Assembly (NCBI GenBank): GCA_018830585.1 | Contig: JAHJSD010000101.1 | Span: forward strand, 1-8,360 | Direction: 5' to 3' | Length of the DNA: 8,360 nt | Source of the DNA: Patescibacteria group bacterium | GTDB taxonomy: Bacteria > Patescibacteriota > Microgenomatia > UBA12405 > JAHJSD01 | Position numbers and translations under genes: made by a program | Notes under the pieces: generated by a model | Seen by the model: the letters and a program-made list of their open reading frames with translations, nothing else | Databases searched by the model: none | Told to the model about the DNA's origin: nothing | Shown: positions 5,445-8,360 of the stretch, in pieces | Layout: the number at the start of each line of letters is the position of its first letter | Position numbering within the stretch: position 1 is the first letter of the stretch

Positions 5445-5855
5445 ATGCCCAAAAGTAAAAAAGATCCCAGGCATCAGCGCCGCCGGAGAACAGTTCAGTC
5501 GCTTTTCGCCTGGAGCTTTAATGCTACCACGGAATTGACCCCATTAGCCCAAAAAATTATCAAGAAAACCAAAGAGATCGACCGGATAATTAGCCAGTGC
5601 GCCCCAAGATGGCCTCTGGAAAAGATAAACAGAACCGACTTAGCCATTCTAAGATTGGCTATTTACGAACTTAACTACGCCCCAAAGATTCCCGATAAGG
5701 TGGCCATTGACGAAGCGGTAGAACTGGCAAAAGAATTCGGTTCGGAAAGTTCTTCCAGTTTTGTTAACGGCGCTCTCGGCGCGGTTTACAACAAACTAAG
5801 ACCGGCGCAAAAAAAGGGGGTTAAAAAAGATTCGGATAAAAATGAAAAAAAATAA
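5445..5855 (+). CDS. nusB: Transcription antitermination factor NusB (short form)
   Basis: NusB binds boxA RNA with ribosomal protein S10 in the rRNA antitermination complex. The C-terminal half is clear-cut: INRTDLAILRLAIYEL (61-76) and KVAIDEAVELAKEFG (85-99), followed by SFVNGALGAVYNKL (105-118). The N-terminus has the basic first helix (DPRHQRRRRTVQSLFAWSF), but the linker to the C-terminal bundle is only about 25 residues, so the N-terminal bundle seems reduced relative to proteobacterial NusB. The ATG at 5445 is chosen over a TTG at 5439, which would overlap the rpmF stop. The tail is Lys-rich. Its last 14 nt overlap rnc, which suggests coupled translation. Confidence 0.93.
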   Translation: MPKSKKDPRHQRRRRTVQSLFAWSFNATTELTPLAQKIIKKTKEIDRIISQCAPRWPLEKINRTDLAILRLAIYELNYAPKIPDKVAIDEAVELAKEFGSESSSSFVNGALGAVYNKLRPAQKKGVKKDSDKNEKK

Positions 5856-6567
5856 GTTATCGGGTCTCGCCCTTGAGTTTAAGGATAAAGACCTATTTCT
5901 AAGGGCCTTAACCCACCGCTCTTATCTTAATGAGCATCGGGATAAAGAACTTAAATCAAATGAAAGGATGGAATTTTTAGGAGATGCCGTGCTCGAGCTC
6001 TGGGCTACCGAAAAACTTTTTCACCATTTCCCGGAATTGACCGAAGGAATTTTAACCAATGTCAGAGCCTCTTTGGTTTGCGCCAAAAGCTTAGCTGAAA
6101 CGGCGGAAAAAATCAAAATAGGCCCAGTCCTGCTTCTGAGCAAAGGCGAAGACGAAGGCGGAGGCAGAAAAAATCCCTCTCTGCTCGCCGACGCTTTTGA
6201 GGCAGTGATCGGAGCCTTGTATTTGGATGGCGGTTGGCAAAAAGTCGATGATTTTTTAACTGAAAATCTGCTTAAGAAGTTAGTTTTCTTAGGCAGTAAA
6301 GGAGACAATAAAGACGCCAAAACAAAGCTCCAGGAAAAGATTCAGGCAAAAATGAGACTCACTCCGTATTACAAAATTATCAGAGAAGAAGGGCCTGACC
6401 ATGCCAAAAAATTCATCACCGCGGTCTTTTTTGACCAAGAGAAAATCGCCGCCGGGAAAGGCGGCTCGAAAGGCGAAGCCGAAGAAGCCGCCGCCAAAAA
6501 AGCATTGACTATTCTCGAAAAAGAAAGTAAGATAAAATCTAAAATCGGAACAAGAACGGTCAAATAG
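5842..6567 (+). CDS. rnc: Ribonuclease III
   Basis: RNase III is a dimeric double-stranded-RNA endonuclease that cuts the 16S/23S precursor and structured mRNAs. The 241 residues contain the nuclease domain with signature NERMEFLGD (40-48) and the full metal-binding set Glu41, Glu44, Asp48, Asp117 and Glu120. A C-terminal double-stranded-RNA-binding domain (about 158-226) ends GEAEEAAAKKAL, as expected. The start overlaps the end of nusB in another frame; the N-terminus LSGLALEFKDKDLFLRALTH aligns well with the family, supporting ATG 5842. Position next to nusB fits joint action on rRNA. The gene appears fully functional. It is separated from rpsP by 7 nt. Confidence 0.98.
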   Translation: MKKNKLSGLALEFKDKDLFLRALTHRSYLNEHRDKELKSNERMEFLGDAVLELWATEKLFHHFPELTEGILTNVRASLVCAKSLAETAEKIKIGPVLLLSKGEDEGGGRKNPSLLADAFEAVIGALYLDGGWQKVDDFLTENLLKKLVFLGSKGDNKDAKTKLQEKIQAKMRLTPYYKIIREEGPDHAKKFITAVFFDQEKIAAGKGGSKGEAEEAAAKKALTILEKESKIKSKIGTRTVK

Positions 6568-6574
6568 AACAAAA

Positions 6575-6805
6575 ATGCTAAAAATAAAACTTTTTCAGCG
6601 AGGCAAGAAACACCAGCGGAGTTATCGTATCGTAGTCGCTCCGGCCCGATCTAAAAGGGACGGCAAATACACCGACTATCTCGGTTTTTTAAACCCAAAA
6701 ACAAACACCCTTAGCGTCGACCGGGAGAAAATTAAGCTTTGGCTCAGTAGAGGAGCCCAGCTGACCGAAGGTGTCAGAAAGGCGCTTAACCCAACTAAAA
6801 ACTAA
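6575..6805 (+). CDS. rpsP: 30S ribosomal protein S16 (bS16)
   Basis: This small-subunit protein is needed for assembly of the 16S 5' domain. The 76-residue product has the family pattern: MLKIKLFQRGKKHQRSYRIV at the start, then DYLGFLNPKTN and a C-terminal helix with WLSRGAQLTEGVRKAL. The length is normal for a minimal S16 without a tail extension. No Shine-Dalgarno is visible in the A-rich 7-nt gap after rnc, so translation probably depends on coupling or on an A-rich leader. The pairing with khpA immediately downstream is a widely conserved gene order. Confidence 0.98.
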   Translation: MLKIKLFQRGKKHQRSYRIVVAPARSKRDGKYTDYLGFLNPKTNTLSVDREKIKLWLSRGAQLTEGVRKALNPTKN

Positions 6806-6811
6806 AAAAGA

Positions 6812-7036
6812 ATGAAAGAACTGCTCGAGTTTATTATTAAATCCATCGTCGGTTCTCCGGAAAAAGTTTCAATTACGGAAGAAGCGTCGGAAATCACCAG
6901 CTTCATTATCAAAGTTCCACAGGAAGAAATCGGTTTGGTAATCGGTCAGCAAGGGAAAGTAATCAAGGCGATCAAAAGCCTGCTTTTAGTTCTTTCAAAA
7001 GGGGAAAGGTTTGCCTTAGAAGTTCAGGAGGCTTAA
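6812..7036 (+). CDS. khpA: KH-domain RNA-binding protein KhpA
   Basis: KhpA is a small RNA-binding protein that in Gram-positives works with KhpB (EloR/Jag) on RNA metabolism and envelope growth. The 74 residues are nearly all one KH domain. VPQEEIGLVIGQQGKVIKAI (35-54) holds the GxxG RNA-binding loop GQQG (45-48). The N-terminal helix (LLEFIIKSIVGSPEKV) is typical of the YlqC/KhpA family. It lies 6 nt after rpsP. In many bacteria rimM, trmD and rplS follow; here the cluster ends and the next genes face it. No terminator is visible in the 45-bp gap after the stop. Confidence 0.95.
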   Translation: MKELLEFIIKSIVGSPEKVSITEEASEITSFIIKVPQEEIGLVIGQQGKVIKAIKSLLLVLSKGERFALEVQEA

Positions 7037-7081
7037 AACCTATTTGTTTCATGAGACTTCTCCCTTTTCCGTCTTTCTTCT

Positions 7082-7801
7082 CTAAAAACTAAAGGGGTTC
7101 TGACGCGTCCCGTATTCGCTAACCGTCTTGGTTCTTGATCCAAGTTGAGGGAAACTAAGCTTATCAAGCCGGTCCAAAAAAGCGATTTCTTCGTCGCTTA
7201 AAACCAAGCTCTCTAAACTGATCGCTTCCGGCTTATAACTAGACAGCGGCGGACTGTAAAAGGTGCTCAGACGAAGTTGAATTGAAGCATTGGCGCCAGT
7301 CTTTTCCGGCACGCTCAGGTCAAAACTCTCTGCCTGGAAAAGAGGCGCCGTTTCCTCCAGAGAGCTAAAAAGTTCCGTTATCTTATTTAGAGGACCAACT
7401 ATCCTTAACTCTAAGGGCAATTTTTCCATTTTTTTATCCTCCAGACTGCCCGATTCATCCTCTTTTTTGATCTCACCCGGAGAAAAACTCAACTCTTTAA
7501 TAGCAAACTGCCCTTTCAAAACCGACTCTCTTAATCCCTGTAAGATATAAGGGACATTTTTAGTCTCGGGCAAAGCGGCGCTTGCCAAAGAAGCCTGATA
7601 CTCAAGGGTTTTACTGTTTAACGACGAAGCCAAAAGGTATTTGGTCTTTATAGTTTCAACCTCCTTCTGATTTTTTTTAATCGCCCTTATTTCTTTAGTA
7701 ACTTCCCCTATCTGGCCGGGCAAAAAGAAAATCATAAAAAGGACTACAAAAACTATCACTCCCACCGGTAAAAACAAAGGTTTATATTTTTTAAGATCCA
7801 T
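7082..7801 (-). CDS. pilO: PilO-like type IV pilus inner-membrane assembly protein
   Basis: PilO pairs with PilN to form the periplasm-side platform linking cytoplasmic PilM to the rest of the type IV pilus machine. The 239-residue product has a short cytoplasmic start, one membrane helix (about 9-27), a coiled-coil-like segment (about 30-60) and an alpha/beta domain containing the LPLELRIVGPLNKITELFSS stretch typical of PilO. The tail after about 190 (DEEIAFLDRLDKL) has no feature I recognise. Sequence conservation in PilO is low, so the call leans on architecture and on pilN lying 7 nt upstream. The intergenic AAAAAAT holds no Shine-Dalgarno, suggesting translational coupling. Confidence 0.8.
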   Translation of the reverse strand: MDLKKYKPLFLPVGVIVFVVLFMIFFLPGQIGEVTKEIRAIKKNQKEVETIKTKYLLASSLNSKTLEYQASLASAALPETKNVPYILQGLRESVLKGQFAIKELSFSPGEIKKEDESGSLEDKKMEKLPLELRIVGPLNKITELFSSLEETAPLFQAESFDLSVPEKTGANASIQLRLSTFYSPPLSSYKPEAISLESLVLSDEEIAFLDRLDKLSFPQLGSRTKTVSEYGTRQNPFSF

Positions 7802-7808
7802 ATTTTTT

Positions 7809-8357
7809 TTAACCCGGGTTTGGATTTTCCCTCATTTCTAAAGAAAAAGCCCACTTTCCCTTTCCGCTGTTTAAAGAAGTCATTTCCATGGCCTGGTATC
7901 TCTTCTCCCGGCGAGCCAGGGCAATCCTCTCTTCAAACTCCTTAAGCGACGACAGAGAAGATATCTGTCCGGAAACTTTAACATGGGCCGCCTCAATACT
8001 GATCCTCTGGAGTTCGGTATCTTCAGGAAGAAGCGAAAACAGAGCGGTCAGCCTTTTAGAAAAATAAGGCCTTTTACTGATCACTTCCGCCGCTAATTTT
8101 AATCTCAATACCAATGATTGTTGAAGGCCGATCTGCGAAGAAACCTGATCTAAAGCCGTCTCCACCCGAACTCTCTCGGCAGCCAAAACTTTTTTCCGGT
8201 AAGAAATAAGAGTTTTTAAAGAGAGCATTACCAAAACAACAAACAGCCAGAACCCGACAAAGATAAAGGCTGTCTTCTTTAGTTTCCTGGCCAGCCTGAT
8301 TTGAGAAAGCTGAAACCTGGTTGCTGTCGGCAAAAGATTGATGTTTGTTTTTTCCAT
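7809..8357 (-). CDS. pilN: PilN-like type IV pilus assembly protein
   Basis: PilN is a bitopic inner-membrane protein; its cytoplasmic tail docks in PilM and its outer part dimerises with PilO. The 182-residue product starts MEKTNINLLP, which carries the INLLP PilM-binding motif that defines the family. A basic stretch and one membrane helix follow (about 28-50), then a coiled coil (about 53-95). The C-terminal domain contains LFSLLPEDTELQRISIEAA and VKVSGQISSLSSLKEFEERI, the usual PilN pattern. The ATG at 8357 puts INLLP at residues 6-10, as expected. Only 3 bp lie upstream in the window; pilM would be expected there but cannot be seen. Confidence 0.87.
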   Translation of the reverse strand: MEKTNINLLPTATRFQLSQIRLARKLKKTAFIFVGFWLFVVLVMLSLKTLISYRKKVLAAERVRVETALDQVSSQIGLQQSLVLRLKLAAEVISKRPYFSKRLTALFSLLPEDTELQRISIEAAHVKVSGQISSLSSLKEFEERIALARREKRYQAMEMTSLNSGKGKWAFSLEMRENPNPG

Positions 8358-8360
8358 CGT

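Noticed and set aside
7037..7081. Bidirectional terminator between the converging khpA and pilO genes
   Set aside because: The 45-bp gap is pyrimidine-rich, but I find no GC-rich stem followed by a T-run on either strand.
7290..7550. 86-codon plus-strand open frame inside pilO
   Set aside because: Antisense shadow of the PilO-like gene; no recognisable motif.

Overview
The window looks like a chromosomal segment of a bacterium from the Candidate Phyla Radiation (Patescibacteria), perhaps the Microgenomates side. This is inference. It rests on compact core genes with weak or absent Shine-Dalgarno signals, a short NusB, a type IV pilus PilN/PilO pair, and intergenic DNA packed with GC-rich palindromes such as CCTGCCTGCCGGCAGGCAGG and hairpins starting GTCATCCTGA or GTCATTGCGAG. 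TGA ends rpmF in the ordinary way, so nothing points to the recoded TGA (glycine) of Gracilibacteria/Absconditabacteria.

Layout. Positions 1-1823 (minus) hold most of a class A penicillin-binding protein, cut at its C-terminus by the window edge. A 124-bp non-coding mobile element, copy 1, sits 13 nt upstream of its start. Next come a probable promoter and a doubtful 35-residue membrane peptide, then the complete helicase gene recG (2327-4426, plus). Positions 4427-5060 carry no gene: about 520 bp is a mosaic of palindromic repeats, followed by about 110 bp with nothing recognisable. A good sigma-70-type promoter (5061-5089) follows, then copy 2 of the 124-bp element, and then the tight cluster rpmF-nusB-rnc-rpsP-khpA (5227-7036, plus). 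Two genes facing the cluster, pilO and pilN (minus), fill the right end.

How the genes work together. The rpmF-khpA cluster serves ribosome production: two ribosomal proteins (bL32, bS16), an rRNA antitermination factor (NusB), the double-strand RNase that processes pre-rRNA (RNase III) and a small KH-domain RNA chaperone. The minus-strand genes belong to the envelope: peptidoglycan polymerisation on the left and the type IV pilus inner-membrane assembly platform on the right. RecG handles stalled forks and recombination intermediates.

The most notable observation is the pair of 124-bp elements (1837-1960 and 5092-5215). They differ at 3 positions, have 12-bp imperfect terminal inverted repeats, and each is bounded by its own 5-bp direct duplication (ATAAC; AATAG). 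They therefore look like MITE insertions made by a transposase that is not in the window. Both lie 11-13 nt from a start codon and have replaced the 5' leader of that gene. No CRISPR array, tRNA, rRNA or defence gene was found.
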